A stretch of DNA of 64,000 nt from Candidatus Gastranaerophilales bacterium. GTDB lineage: Bacteria > Cyanobacteriota > Vampirovibrionia > Gastranaerophilales > Gastranaerophilaceae. Where the stretch lies: the NCBI GenBank assembly GCA_944327255.1, contig CALVHA010000012.1, positions 1-64,000 of the forward strand, read 5' to 3'. A program made the translations under genes and the position numbers. Positions within the stretch are counted from its first letter, which is position 1; every line of letters starts with the position of its first letter. The notes under the pieces were generated by a model that was not told the origin of the DNA, did no database searches, and saw nothing but the letters and a program-made list of their open reading frames with translations. Below are positions 18,576 through 27,955 of this stretch, piece by piece.

Positions 18576-19565
18576 ATGAGCAATACAAAAGTGTCCATAA
18601 TTATTCCGATATATAATGTCGGTAAATATCTTGAAAAATGTCTGGAGAGTGTTTTGTCTCAAACATTAAGAGATATTGAGATAATTTGTGTAAACGATGG
18701 TTCAACAGATAATTCTTTAAATATTGTGAATAAATATGCTTCGGTAGATTCAAGAATCACCGTTGTAAATATTGATAACAGCGGAGTTGCTGCTGCAAGG
18801 AATATCGGGTTGCAAATTGCAAAAAGTAAATATGTAATGTTTGTTGATGGCGATGATTATTTGCTTCCAGAAGCCTGTGAAACAGCTGTTAATTCAATTG
18901 AAAGCAATAATGCTGATATCAGTGTTTTTGGGAGCTATAATCTTGAAAATGGAGAACTTATTAAAGGTTGGACCAGTAAAAAAATAGAAGAGTTTTTAGT
19001 AAATGACTCTTTAAATGATTATTTTGAGTTTCAAATTTTTGTTTGGGATAAGATTTTTCGCTTAGATTTTTTAAAAAAATATAAGTTTAAATTCATAGAG
19101 GGGCTTAAAACTGCAGAGGATGTTTTATTTTGTTTGATGACTTATTTTTTTCATCCGAGATATTGTTTAATAAATAAGCCTTTATATGTATATAGAGTTG
19201 GAAGATTTGATTCTTCCACAAATAATAAAAATTGTATAGCAAGTGATTTTATTTCATTCAAAGTTTTGTATGAGAAAGATATATTTAGGGCACAGTCTTT
19301 AAAAGCTCAACTTCGGATAATTGATAAATTTTTCAAGGCTTCTATCGGATATTTAAAAAAATCATCAAATGGTAGGACTTGCTTGGTTGATGTGAATAAT
19401 TTTGTAAAATTTTTGGATGATAGATATCCGATTAATGCCCTAAAGACTTTAAAATCATATAAAATTTTAAAATATTTTAAAAGCGCAAGAGTTATAATAC
19501 AGATTTGTCCAATAAATGTTTTGTCAAGTAACCTATGCAAAATTTTAGGATTAAATATTTGTTAA
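18576..19565 (+). CDS. Family 2 glycosyltransferase
   Basis: 329 residues with a GT-A fold. The nucleotide-sugar motif is ICVNDGSTDNSLNIV near residue 40 and the metal-binding DxD is MFVDGDDYL near residue 90, both intact. It transfers a sugar to a surface glycan (capsule, lipopolysaccharide or glycoprotein); donor unknown. It heads a three-gene run of glycan transferases. Confidence 0.9.
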   Translation: MSNTKVSIIIPIYNVGKYLEKCLESVLSQTLRDIEIICVNDGSTDNSLNIVNKYASVDSRITVVNIDNSGVAAARNIGLQIAKSKYVMFVDGDDYLLPEACETAVNSIESNNADISVFGSYNLENGELIKGWTSKKIEEFLVNDSLNDYFEFQIFVWDKIFRLDFLKKYKFKFIEGLKTAEDVLFCLMTYFFHPRYCLINKPLYVYRVGRFDSSTNNKNCIASDFISFKVLYEKDIFRAQSLKAQLRIIDKFFKASIGYLKKSSNGRTCLVDVNNFVKFLDDRYPINALKTLKSYKILKYFKSARVIIQICPINVLSSNLCKILGLNIC

Positions 19566-19579
19566 GAAGGAGGATTTGT

Positions 19580-20746
19580 TTGTATAATCTTGAACAGATT
19601 TTTTCGGTTAGGAATGAAAGATGCAGATATAAAAAACATAAAGTAATTACTTTACTTGGGTTAAAACTTAAGTTTAAAGTTGAAACTAAGTTTAAAACGG
19701 ATTTTTTTAACCGAGAAATAAGCCCTAATACGATTCTTCTTGTTGAACCTAATTATGTCTGTCATCGTGAGACATTACCTGGTGTCACAAAATATTTGAT
19801 TGATTTGGGATATAATGTTGATATTCTTCTCTCGGATTTTGAGGATAATAGTTTATGTAATTATCCGTATGATGTCAAAATTTTTAAATATACAAGAGAA
19901 CAAGTTGCCTCACTAATGAGAAATCCGAAACTTTCTAAATATGAGAGAGTAATATTTAATTCCAAAGTTGTATATTTAAATTCTAAAGATTGGCTTGATA
20001 TTCATGAATATTTTGATGATTTGAAATCTGGGAAGAAACAAAATATTTATGTTCAACATCATATTGACAGAATAAATGAAATTCCTGAAGATAAGCAAAT
20101 AATACTGGCAAATCCTGCTCAAATAGAAGAGTATGAGTCTATTGTTGTAAATCCTCATTATTTTGGAAATGTAAAAATTACTGATTTAAATAGACCTAGA
20201 ATCAAATTTTGTATTATTGGTGCATTGGAAAATAAACGGAAAAATGTAGATCTTTTGTTTAATTCAATAAGAACACTGGAATCTTCCGGAGTTGATAATT
20301 ATGAAATTCTTATTGCAGGTAGATTTCAGGAAAAGTTAGAAAATTTAGAGCCTGTTTTTCAGGAACATATTGTGTTAAAGGGGCGACTGAATTTTGCTGA
20401 AATGTATCAAGTACTTGAAGAGTCTGATTATTTTATTCCGCTTTTAGATCCTGACAATCCGGAACATGACAGATATATTAAAGATGGTACAAGCGGTGGT
20501 TTTCAGCTTGTTTATGGCTTTTTGAAACCATGTATTATTCAAGAAAAATTTGCTAAAGTCTATAATTTTAATGACACGAATTCTATTGTTTATGCAAAAA
20601 ATGAAGATTTAGGCTCTGCAATGAAAAAAGCCATTAATCTTAATTCAAATGAATACAAAATACTTCAAAACAATTTGTTGAAAATGCAAAAAGAGATATA
20701 TAGTAAGTCATTGAAAAATTTTGATAAAATCTTGCGAGGGAAGTAA
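19580..20746 (+). CDS. Glycosyltransferase-like protein (GT4-type C-terminal half)
   Basis: About 388 residues. I choose TTG at 19580 because a full AAGGAGG lies 6 bases upstream; the earlier in-frame ATG at 19535 lacks a ribosome site and overlaps the previous gene. Residues ~20-40 carry a KHKVITLLGLKLKFK patch also found in the middle of the next protein. The C-terminal half has GT-B features (IIGALENKRKNVDLLF; ILIAGRFQEKL; SDYFIPLLDPDN; SGGFQLVYGFLKPCII). Likely a surface-glycan transferase; specificity unknown. It abuts the next gene with no spacer. Confidence 0.75.
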   Translation: MYNLEQIFSVRNERCRYKKHKVITLLGLKLKFKVETKFKTDFFNREISPNTILLVEPNYVCHRETLPGVTKYLIDLGYNVDILLSDFEDNSLCNYPYDVKIFKYTREQVASLMRNPKLSKYERVIFNSKVVYLNSKDWLDIHEYFDDLKSGKKQNIYVQHHIDRINEIPEDKQIILANPAQIEEYESIVVNPHYFGNVKITDLNRPRIKFCIIGALENKRKNVDLLFNSIRTLESSGVDNYEILIAGRFQEKLENLEPVFQEHIVLKGRLNFAEMYQVLEESDYFIPLLDPDNPEHDRYIKDGTSGGFQLVYGFLKPCIIQEKFAKVYNFNDTNSIVYAKNEDLGSAMKKAINLNSNEYKILQNNLLKMQKEIYSKSLKNFDKILRGK

Positions 20747-22972
20747 ATGGAGAAAGTTATAAATAGTTCAAACCCAAAAATCAGTATAATAATTCCAGTT
20801 TACAATGTAGAAGAATATTTACCAAAATGTCTGAATAGCGTTATTAATCAGACATTAACTGATATAGAAATTATCTGTATAAATGACGGTTCTACAGATA
20901 ACTCTTTGGAAATATTAAACGAATTTGCGAAGCAGGATCGTAGGATTACTATAATTAATAAAGAGAATGAAGGAGTGTCTAAAGCACGTAACTTTGGGCT
21001 TAAACGTGCAACTGGAAAATATTTGATGTTTGTGGATTCTGATGATTGGTTAGAACTAACTGCTTGCGAAGAAGCTTATCAAACAATTGAGAAAGATAAT
21101 TCTGATCTGGTAATCTTTAATTATTATACAGTAAAGGGAAATACAAAGTGGAAATACAGTTGGTGTAAAAAGTTTGATGGGAATGAGTGTTTTTATTTTA
21201 ATGAAGCAATAGATAATATTTTTTATGTTACAACTTCTATGTGGGGAAAACTTATTAGAAGAAGTTTTAATAATGTTTTGTATAATGAAAATTTACAAAT
21301 GGCTGAAGATGCCGTATACTTATGGAAATTACTTTTAAAAAATCCTAAAATATCAGTATTAGCAACCCCGCTGTATAACTATTTGCAACGTAGCTCAAGT
21401 GCTATGTATAATATTAAAATTGCCCAAAATAATGAAATATTCAAGTCTATCAATTATTTACTAAGTCTTTCATCTTTTCAAAATTCTTCTCCTTATACAC
21501 AAGTGCATATACTGGATAGATTTGCACAATCTGTGGAGTGGAAACTTTCTGTCATTTTAAAAGATACTAAATTGACAAAAGAATTTTATAGTGAAATTGA
21601 GAAATTTATTAAATATTTTGAGCAATATGAATCTTCTCTTGTTGACAATTTAAGATATTATAAAAAATTAAAAAAAACGTTCAAGCATAAAAAATATACA
21701 AAATTAATAAAAATATCAAACGCTGTATTTTCTGTGTGTAATACAGAAAAGCATAAAGTATTAACTATTTTAGGTGTAAAATTCAAGTTTAAATATTTAA
21801 AAGGTTCGAAAAAGTTAGAACAATATTATATAAATAAGATAAAAAAGACCCAAAAGAAATACCCTAAAGATACATATTTGTTGTTTGATTGTTTATTTGA
21901 TTCAAATGCTGAAAATATAGATGCGTATTCTCTGTTTATATACATGAAAAATTCTGGCTATAATATTTTTTATGCTGTTTTGAAAGATTCGCAGTTATAT
22001 ATGCGATTAAAAGAAAAAAATGCTTTTGAAAGAATAATTATTGTGGAAAAGTCGACTAAAGATTCTCCATATCAATTATTGAAGGATTGCTATAATATTT
22101 TAGTTAGAACAAAATGCATTATTTCATCATTTGGAGAATGGCATTATTCTATAAACAAATTTTTAAAAAAACTTTCGTATTTAAAATATATATTTATACA
22201 ACATGGTCAGATATTTTTTAAAGAAAGTGTTATGTATAAAGGATATTTGTTTCAAGAAAAATTTGATAAAATTTTGATATCCAGTGAGATGGAATACAAA
22301 ATATTTAAAAAATATAATTGGGATGATGAAAAATTTATAAAATGTGGTTTGCCACGCTGGGATTTGTTACAAAAAAATAATACTGTAGAAGAAAAAAGTA
22401 TTTTTATAATGTTTACTTTTCGTGAAATTAGTCTTCTACAATTCCAAGAATCTTATTATAAAAAGAGAATATTAACATTATTGAATAATAAAGATTTATT
22501 GGATTATATCAATATAAATCATGTGAAATTATATTTTGCTTTGCATCATTCACTTTTAACTAATTATGGTATTGATTTTAAAATAAATAATGAAAATGTA
22601 AAAATAATTGATATGAATAATATATCAGAATATATAAAAAAATCGTCCTGCTTAATAACAGATTTTTCATCTGTTGCATTTGATTTTATGTTTCAAGACA
22701 AGCCGGTTTTATTTTATTTATTAGACAAAGACGACCCGATTCTTAATAAATTTGATAGAGAAGATATGAAAAGGTTTGAATATAAAAAATATTTAATATC
22801 AAATGTTTGTTATACAGAAAATGAGCTTATAAATAGAATTAAACATTATGTTGAATCTAATTTCGAATTAGAACCGGATATTAAAGAAAAATATGATAGA
22901 TTCTTCTATACAAAAGAAAATATTCGGGAAAAATTAACCAAAGAAATAGAAAGACTCGCAACTAATAGTTGA
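20747..22972 (+). CDS. Fusion of family 2 glycosyltransferase and CDP-glycerol glycerophosphotransferase-like domain
   Basis: 741 residues. Residues ~10-300 are a GT2 domain with intact motifs (ICINDGSTDNSLEIL, LMFVDSDDWL). A hinge with KHKVLTILGVKFKFK near residue 340 leads to a C-terminal domain resembling glycerol/ribitol-phosphate transferases (YIFIQHGQIFFKES; CLITDFSSVAFDFMFQDKPVLFYL). Such proteins build phospho-polyol chains in teichoic acids or capsules. The domain pairing implies one enzyme adding both sugar and polyol phosphate to a surface polymer. Confidence 0.88.
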   Translation: MEKVINSSNPKISIIIPVYNVEEYLPKCLNSVINQTLTDIEIICINDGSTDNSLEILNEFAKQDRRITIINKENEGVSKARNFGLKRATGKYLMFVDSDDWLELTACEEAYQTIEKDNSDLVIFNYYTVKGNTKWKYSWCKKFDGNECFYFNEAIDNIFYVTTSMWGKLIRRSFNNVLYNENLQMAEDAVYLWKLLLKNPKISVLATPLYNYLQRSSSAMYNIKIAQNNEIFKSINYLLSLSSFQNSSPYTQVHILDRFAQSVEWKLSVILKDTKLTKEFYSEIEKFIKYFEQYESSLVDNLRYYKKLKKTFKHKKYTKLIKISNAVFSVCNTEKHKVLTILGVKFKFKYLKGSKKLEQYYINKIKKTQKKYPKDTYLLFDCLFDSNAENIDAYSLFIYMKNSGYNIFYAVLKDSQLYMRLKEKNAFERIIIVEKSTKDSPYQLLKDCYNILVRTKCIISSFGEWHYSINKFLKKLSYLKYIFIQHGQIFFKESVMYKGYLFQEKFDKILISSEMEYKIFKKYNWDDEKFIKCGLPRWDLLQKNNTVEEKSIFIMFTFREISLLQFQESYYKKRILTLLNNKDLLDYININHVKLYFALHHSLLTNYGIDFKINNENVKIIDMNNISEYIKKSSCLITDFSSVAFDFMFQDKPVLFYLLDKDDPILNKFDREDMKRFEYKKYLISNVCYTENELINRIKHYVESNFELEPDIKEKYDRFFYTKENIREKLTKEIERLATNS

Positions 22973-22981
22973 TTTTTTCTT

Positions 22982-23008
22982 GGGAATCTATCAGATTCCC
23001 TTTTTTTT
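22982..23008 (+). terminator. Rho-independent terminator of the glycan operon
   Basis: The stem GGGAATCT / AGATTCCC with a 3-base loop is followed by eight T residues, just after the glycerophosphotransferase stop. Confidence 0.9.
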
Positions 23009-23122
23009 ACATCCTAAAAATAAACTAATAAGTTAAAGGGGCGCGATTATAGTTCTAAATGTAATTCATTTATGTTAAAATGTATCTATGGAAACTCTTG
23101 ATTTAACTGCATTTATAAAAGT

Positions 23123-24712
23123 TTAATCAACAATAATTTCTTTTTCATTACTGTAAGTTACATACCCGGGATTGGCTTTAGGCGGTTTTTTCAGATATTT
23201 ACTTTTTGTATATATTACGCCAACTTTTGATGAATATGAACCTGATGAATATTTTTTTGCTATCTTCGCACATTCCAATATTATTTCATCGGAAGGATTA
23301 TCTCCTTTAAGCAAAACATGCGAGCCTGCACAGTCTTTTGTGTGGAACCATAAATCATTATATTTTGCAAGTTTTGATACGATATAATCATTTTGTCGGT
23401 TGTTTTTCCCTATAAAGATTGTATAATTTCCTTTGAGAATTTTTTCAGGTTCAATTGCTTTATGAATTTTATTTTTACTATTTTCGTCCGCAATAAGTTC
23501 AGGTTTAATTTCTAATAGTTCCTGATATGTTTGAGCTGTTATAAGCGAATATTCAATCTGATCTAAGTAACTTTTTGTTTGTGTTAATTCATTACACATC
23601 AAATTGAGTTTTTCTTTTGATGTTTTACCTTTGTTATAGAGTTTATAGAACTTGTTTGCATTTTCTTTTAATGTTTTTGTGTTATCAAGTTTTATTTTTA
23701 TATTTTTGTTGTTTTCATAATCGAAAACTTCAATTTCTTCTGTAAAATCCTTGTTATTGTATAAATTTGCCATTATCAAATCCCCATAAAGGCGATAAGT
23801 ATCACAATCTTGTTCTTTCAATATTTGTGATGTCATTTTTTCTAATGAATGGACAGTCTTTTTTAGTCGTTGATGAACAAGTGTTAAAAGGTGTGTTTTT
23901 AGAGATTTGAATTTCTCTTCTTCCTGATAATGAGTGAAATAGTTATCAATCATTTCATTAATGTTCTCTTGACTTATTCCGTTATTAATCAGTTCTCCGA
24001 AGAGTGAAAAAGTCTTATAATCCTGTGAAATTACCGGACTAATCCCTTTTAAAGATACGAATTCCTTTAATTTGTTCAGATTTTGTCCTGTACATAGATT
24101 TGCAAAAGACTGTGAAAACCAGTAAAAATCCTTACTTAAGGACTGATAATTAATTTCTCCATTATAAGTTAATATATCTAATTTATTTTGTTTTGGCGGA
24201 TATGTATATGGTAACGTTCCTGCCATTTCTCTAACCTGACTTTTTTCTGCTCCGACATTATGAGCACATCCTAATATAACATTAGTATCGTCATTATAGA
24301 GTATTACATTTGAATGTTTTCCCATTAACTCTATTGCAAGGCAGAGATAAATTTTTTCGCTTATTTCGTTGTAAGTTTCTACGTAGATTTCAAAAATACG
24401 TTCATATTGAGGTTGATTTACTTTGCAAATCCTTGCATTTTCAAGATATTTTCTTAAAAGCATGCAAAACATAGGAGGTTTCTGAGGAATTTCAATCATC
24501 CGTCTTGCTTCGTTCTGTTTATTCATAAAGCATAAATGGTGGAGTTGAGGATTAATGTTTATATATAATTTTTTTGTTGTTCTGTTCTTCCTGATTGTAA
24601 GTATGAAATCGCGTCTTGTCGGCTGCTGAATCTTTTGAATTCGTGCATCCGTCAGAAATTCGGAATTTTCCTCAGTAAAAGCTTTTAATGTCAAACTATC
24701 AAATGTTATCAT
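23123..24712 (-). CDS. rqcH: NFACT family protein, RqcH (bacterial Rqc2)
   Basis: 529 residues. RqcH binds split 50S subunits carrying stalled nascent chains and adds C-terminal alanine tails that mark them for degradation. The NFACT-N domain starts MITFDSLTLKAFTEE; a helical coiled-coil middle (LKTHLLTLVHQRLKKTVHSL) follows; the C-terminal NFACT-R domain has DLWFHTKDCAGSHVLL near residue 450. It is shorter than the Bacillus protein, ending soon after NFACT-R (KANPGYVTYSNEKEIIVD). Older labels call the family fibronectin-binding. Confidence 0.9.
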   Translation of the reverse strand: MITFDSLTLKAFTEENSEFLTDARIQKIQQPTRRDFILTIRKNRTTKKLYININPQLHHLCFMNKQNEARRMIEIPQKPPMFCMLLRKYLENARICKVNQPQYERIFEIYVETYNEISEKIYLCLAIELMGKHSNVILYNDDTNVILGCAHNVGAEKSQVREMAGTLPYTYPPKQNKLDILTYNGEINYQSLSKDFYWFSQSFANLCTGQNLNKLKEFVSLKGISPVISQDYKTFSLFGELINNGISQENINEMIDNYFTHYQEEEKFKSLKTHLLTLVHQRLKKTVHSLEKMTSQILKEQDCDTYRLYGDLIMANLYNNKDFTEEIEVFDYENNKNIKIKLDNTKTLKENANKFYKLYNKGKTSKEKLNLMCNELTQTKSYLDQIEYSLITAQTYQELLEIKPELIADENSKNKIHKAIEPEKILKGNYTIFIGKNNRQNDYIVSKLAKYNDLWFHTKDCAGSHVLLKGDNPSDEIILECAKIAKKYSSGSYSSKVGVIYTKSKYLKKPPKANPGYVTYSNEKEIIVD

Positions 24713-24837
24713 AAAATTATTTTATAACAAAATATTTTACGATTTTGTATTTTTGTAAAAATTTTTATTTAAATTCGCAAAAAGTTTTTTGATTGAGTTT
24801 TAATGTATATGCATGCGTATAAAATTGGAGTGGTCTT

Positions 24838-25254
24838 GTGTTAGTTCATTTTAATCCAGCTATTAATTTTAAAGCCGATTCTCCTTTAACTCCAGAGACT
24901 TCCGTACCTGCAAAGGTTATAAATCCGGTTCAAGAGCAGGAAGTTCCGAAGAATAATAATACAAGCTTAAAAGTTGGTAATATATTTATCGCTACTTCAT
25001 CTGTTATTAAAGGTTTAATTTATGGTTTTTTAGCAGGAACTACTGTCGCTACTTATCATTGGGTGACGAGGGCCATCCCTGATGCTGCGAAAAAGGGTTT
25101 ATCATTGATTGACACTTTACAACATCCTGCAAAAAGTATTGGATGGAAGGGGAATTTATATGCGGGAGTTACTGCCTTAGGAGTCGGGTTGTTTCACATT
25201 ATACGTGGAAAAGTCAAAAACGATCAAAGAAAAATTAATGCTGGACAAATATAA
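24838..25254 (+). CDS. Hypothetical membrane-associated protein
   Basis: 138 residues from a GTG start with TTGGAG 7 bases upstream. The polar N-terminus has an INFKAD patch near residue 10. Hydrophobic stretches near residues 50-70 (IFIATSSVIKGLIYGFLAG) and 105-120 (LYAGVTALGVGLFHII) suggest one or two membrane segments. Unrecognised. It converges on the 25298-25756 gene at a shared terminator. Confidence 0.7.
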   Translation: MLVHFNPAINFKADSPLTPETSVPAKVINPVQEQEVPKNNNTSLKVGNIFIATSSVIKGLIYGFLAGTTVATYHWVTRAIPDAAKKGLSLIDTLQHPAKSIGWKGNLYAGVTALGVGLFHIIRGKVKNDQRKINAGQI

Positions 25255-25287
25255 AACCGAGAACTAGTTAGTTCTCGGTTTTTTTTA
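25253..25287. terminator. Bidirectional terminator
   Basis: A near-perfect 14-base-pair stem, AAAACCGAGAACTA / TAGTTCTCGGTTTT, with a 2-base loop lies between convergent genes and has T-runs on both strands. Confidence 0.9.
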
Positions 25288-25297
25288 TAATATTTTG

Positions 25298-25756
25298 TTA
25301 TCCGAACCATCCGTTTCGGAAGAAAGAACTTCTGAAGACATCTCCTCCAGGCCAGCTTGGAGCGCCAAAGCCAGGGCCGAAAGTTCCTCCCGGCATCATT
25401 GCACTGCTATTCCAAATGTTTCCGCCATAAAATCCTATAGGCGGGCCAAACATTGCACCAAACAACATTCTATTTTGGTGGGTAAACAGACTTGCGTTCA
25501 TTGTATTAAGAAGTGCTTGACCTCCGTCTCCGTTCGCACTGTTTTTAGCTAAATAACCGAGATTACTTCCTGTCCAATCCCGTAATTCTGCGGCATTTTG
25601 TGTAGCTGCTGCATTGCCGAACAGGTTTATACCTGCCGCAGAAACTTTTTCACCAAGGCTTTCTCCTGCCTTTTTAGGGCGCATTAGATCTAAGCCGAAC
25701 TGTAGTCCGTCATTAACATAACTTAGATTTTTATTTAGATTTGCCCAATCAACCAT
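25298..25756 (-). CDS. Gly/Phe/Pro-rich tail hypothetical protein
   Basis: 152 residues, unrecognised. The N-terminal half is helical and polar (DWANLNKNLSYVNDGLQFGL). The C-terminal ~45 residues are low-complexity, rich in Gly, Pro, Phe and Trp (MMPGGTFGPGFGAPSWPGG), suggesting an exposed or disordered tail. GGAG precedes the ATG. Upstream on the minus strand is a TTTATATATATACAA element like those before other lineage-specific genes. Confidence 0.75.
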   Translation of the reverse strand: MVDWANLNKNLSYVNDGLQFGLDLMRPKKAGESLGEKVSAAGINLFGNAAATQNAAELRDWTGSNLGYLAKNSANGDGGQALLNTMNASLFTHQNRMLFGAMFGPPIGFYGGNIWNSSAMMPGGTFGPGFGAPSWPGGDVFRSSFFRNGWFG

Positions 25757-25877
25757 AGTTATACTCTCCGATTATATATTGTATATATATAAAGTGTTTT
25801 TAAGAAAAATAATTGCTTGTTTTTTTATTATTGTAAAGTTATGTAAAGAATAGATTTAAAATTTTAAAGTTTTCGAA

Positions 25878-25885
25878 TATATATG
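25878..25885 (+). promoter_or_regulatory. Candidate TATATATG promoter element
   Basis: TATATATG lies 43 bases before the ATG at 25929. The same octamer lies 28-30 bases before the starts at 29979 and 45670. Confidence 0.3.
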
Positions 25886-25928
25886 CCGATATAAAATACA
25901 TAAGGAAATTAAAAAGGGATATAGGCTA

Positions 25929-26447
25929 ATGGCAATAGGTGTTTATGAACAATTGAATAATATGGGATTAAGCATTGACAGAACTACTTTGCAACAAGTG
26001 TCTCAGTCTATTCTTAAACGTGCAGAGCAGAAAAACAGCCAGTATAACGTCGAAAATGCCCGTAATTTTTTCCAACAAAGAGACTTAGGCGTAGATTTGT
26101 ATAATGGTAAAGTTGACTCTGCCACTGCAAAACAAATCGCTTTAAATAATTCCGGATTGCAAGTTCAATTAAATCAAAACACTCTTGCATCTATTCAATA
26201 TTTGAATTCTATGGCTGCACAAACCCAGAAAAATGTTGAAGGAAAAATGACAGTTGCTGTTAATGAAATAACAATAAAAGAACAGCAAACTCCAACAACG
26301 GTTTTCAACAGTATCATAAGCCAGGAAACTTCAAAAGATAAAAATGGTTCAAATCCTTTTTATCACGGTGAACTTCTGATGAACGGTTCTAAAAAAGATG
26401 AACAAAAAGACGACAAAAATGTAATTACAACAAGTGTTTTCCTTTAA
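25929..26447 (+). CDS. Hypothetical protein
   Basis: 172 residues, unrecognised, soluble and helical, Gln/Asn-rich (LQQVSQSILKRAEQKNSQY; QVQLNQNTLASIQYLN). The C-terminus is Lys/Asp-rich and probably disordered. No signal peptide. AAAAAGGG lies upstream of the ATG. Its stop overlaps the stop of the convergent 26444-26857 gene within a TTAA. Confidence 0.75.
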   Translation: MAIGVYEQLNNMGLSIDRTTLQQVSQSILKRAEQKNSQYNVENARNFFQQRDLGVDLYNGKVDSATAKQIALNNSGLQVQLNQNTLASIQYLNSMAAQTQKNVEGKMTVAVNEITIKEQQTPTTVFNSIISQETSKDKNGSNPFYHGELLMNGSKKDEQKDDKNVITTSVFL

Positions 26448-26857
26448 TCAACAATATCTTCTATCCCGTTGTCGTTATCAGAAGAGTTATCTAAGTTTAA
26501 ATCCTCACTACTATTAATACTTCTAAGTAGAGATTCCTCGTGTTTTTTCTTTAATAATTTTTGTGTGTTTAGAAGTTCTTCTTGTTTTTTAGCTTCAAGC
26601 TTTTTTGCGTTAATTACATTTGCAACATTCATCATAGCCAGAGAGTTTAAGGTTGCACGAAGAACCGCACTTCTATCCATATATTTTTCGGAATTTTGCT
26701 CTGCATTTTCTTCTTCCTGCCCCTGTTGTGCAAAGTATTCTCCGCCCTGCCCCATTTTATCATCCTGTGTACGGGCCGCAGTCCCTGAAATATCACCGCT
26801 TTTGAAATTAAAAGCGCCTCCGATTCCAAAAAATCCCGCTGACCTGTTATCGACCAT
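26444..26857 (-). CDS. Hypothetical protein with charged coiled-coil tail
   Basis: 137 residues, unrecognised. A Gly-rich start (SAGFFGIGGAFNFKSGD) is followed by an acidic linker and a Lys/Glu helix (NAKKLEAKKQEELLNTQKLL), then an acidic tail. AGAGG precedes the ATG. The long antisense frame over this gene is a composition shadow. Confidence 0.65.
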   Translation of the reverse strand: MVDNRSAGFFGIGGAFNFKSGDISGTAARTQDDKMGQGGEYFAQQGQEEENAEQNSEKYMDRSAVLRATLNSLAMMNVANVINAKKLEAKKQEELLNTQKLLKKKHEESLLRSINSSEDLNLDNSSDNDNGIEDIVD

Positions 26858-27005
26858 GATTCTTTAACCTCTGTGTTTGGAAGCTTAATTATAATCTCCC
26901 ATGTTTTAATTATTCTACCTACGTGTCCAGTATAGAAAATTTAATGATATATTAAATCCTCTAAATAAATTATTTTGCTACAATATTAATAAAATTTTAC
27001 ATTTA

Positions 27006-27035
27006 AAAACAGGCTGATTGGTTCAGCCTGTTTTT
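27006..27035 (-). terminator. Terminator of the superoxide reductase-ferritin pair
   Basis: The stem AAACAGGCTGA / TCAGCCTGTTT with a 5-base loop and flanking T/A runs lies just beyond the ferritin stop on the minus strand. Confidence 0.85.
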
Positions 27036-27038
27036 ATT

Positions 27039-27551
27039 TTAATTTTTATATGTATGAGGCTTGTATAGCCTTTTCCCGAGTTCTTTATCAAGATGGTAAA
27101 GTATAGGGTTCTCTGTTCCGAACATATTTAACATTTTGATAACATCTGAGACAGTTGCCTCTTCTTCAACTTGTTCACTTATATACCAGTTGATAAAGTG
27201 TCTTGTTGCCATATCGCATTCGTCTTCGGAAAGCTCTGCCACGCATTTGATGCTGTCTGTAACATGCTTTTCATGTTCTAAAATAAGATCAAAAATTTGT
27301 GACGGATTCTCGAAGTTCTTTTCTGGAGCCTCAATTTGTCTCAAATCAACATTCCCATCACGTTCAATAATATAATCAAATAAAATCATTCCATGGTCTA
27401 CTTCTTCCTTAGCTTGAACTTTTGTCCAATTAGAAAATCCTTTAAGACCAATTTCATCAAAATAAGCAGACATAGCAAGGTACAAATAAGCGGAATAGAA
27501 TTCTTTATTAATCTGTGCATTTAAAATGTCCTCTACTTTTTTGTTAATCAC
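27039..27551 (-). CDS. ftn: Ferritin
   Basis: Iron-storage and detoxification four-helix protein, about 170 residues. The GTG at 27551 is chosen because GGAGGGG lies 7 bases upstream and the product then begins at the normal ferritin position (INKKVEDILNAQINKEFYSAYLYL). Ferroxidase ligands are visible: E in NKEFYSAY, EEVDH near residue 50, then LEHEKHVTDSI and a final SEQVEEEATV. The start overlaps the superoxide reductase stop, so the two are translationally coupled and form an oxygen/iron defence unit. Confidence 0.92.
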   Translation of the reverse strand: MINKKVEDILNAQINKEFYSAYLYLAMSAYFDEIGLKGFSNWTKVQAKEEVDHGMILFDYIIERDGNVDLRQIEAPEKNFENPSQIFDLILEHEKHVTDSIKCVAELSEDECDMATRHFINWYISEQVEEEATVSDVIKMLNMFGTENPILYHLDKELGKRLYKPHTYKN

Positions 27552-27939
27552 TTTCGCCCCTCCATAAACCGTGTAAATTGCAAAATGCGAGGGCATTTTC
27601 TTTACCGATTTTACTTTCTAATAACATTTTAGGTTGATCTCCAGGTTCAAGATATTGAAGCTTTACACGCTTTTTGTCTTCTGAGATCGTTTCTATGAAC
27701 ATAATATAGTGTTCTTTTATCATTGGATGCGGTTCTACCCCGACTTGAATAACGATACCATCTTTCCCTGTATATTTATACACAGGTATATGATATTCAG
27801 TTTTAACTTCTTCAGTTGTATTAGGATTAATTTTTTCCATTGCTTCTCCGCAACACACTAATTCTCCGTATCCGTCGAGAATTACCTGAACGAAATTACC
27901 GCATATTTTACAGCGATACATTTCTAATTTTTCTGTCAT
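27544..27939 (-). CDS. dfx: Desulfoferrodoxin (superoxide reductase)
   Basis: 131 residues; reduces superoxide to hydrogen peroxide in anaerobes. The N-terminal rubredoxin-like centre has YRCKICGNF and ELVCCGEAM. The catalytic iron site is visible as TEYHIPVY, VGVEPHPMIKEHYI and the late AFCNLHGLW (Cys and His ligands). Both centres make it a two-iron desulfoferrodoxin. It is coupled to ferritin downstream. AAAGGAG precedes the ATG and a palindrome lies further upstream. Confidence 0.95.
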   Translation of the reverse strand: MTEKLEMYRCKICGNFVQVILDGYGELVCCGEAMEKINPNTTEEVKTEYHIPVYKYTGKDGIVIQVGVEPHPMIKEHYIMFIETISEDKKRVKLQYLEPGDQPKMLLESKIGKENALAFCNLHGLWRGESD

Positions 27940-27955
27940 TTCTTACTCCTTTCTC

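Noticed and set aside
19535..19579. Earlier ATG start for the second glycan transferase, or a frameshift fusion with the gene before it
   Set aside because: A perfect AAGGAGG precedes TTG at 19580, and the upstream glycosyltransferase ends naturally, so two separate genes fit better.
23088..23126. 12-codon frame METLDLTAFIKV whose stop overlaps the convergent rqcH stop in a TTAA
   Set aside because: Too short and lacks a ribosome site; could be the remnant of a lost gene, but nothing supports a product.
26469..26867. 132-codon plus-strand frame rich in Ser, Phe and Cys
   Set aside because: Exact antisense shadow of the 26444-26857 gene, which has the better ribosome site and sensible composition.
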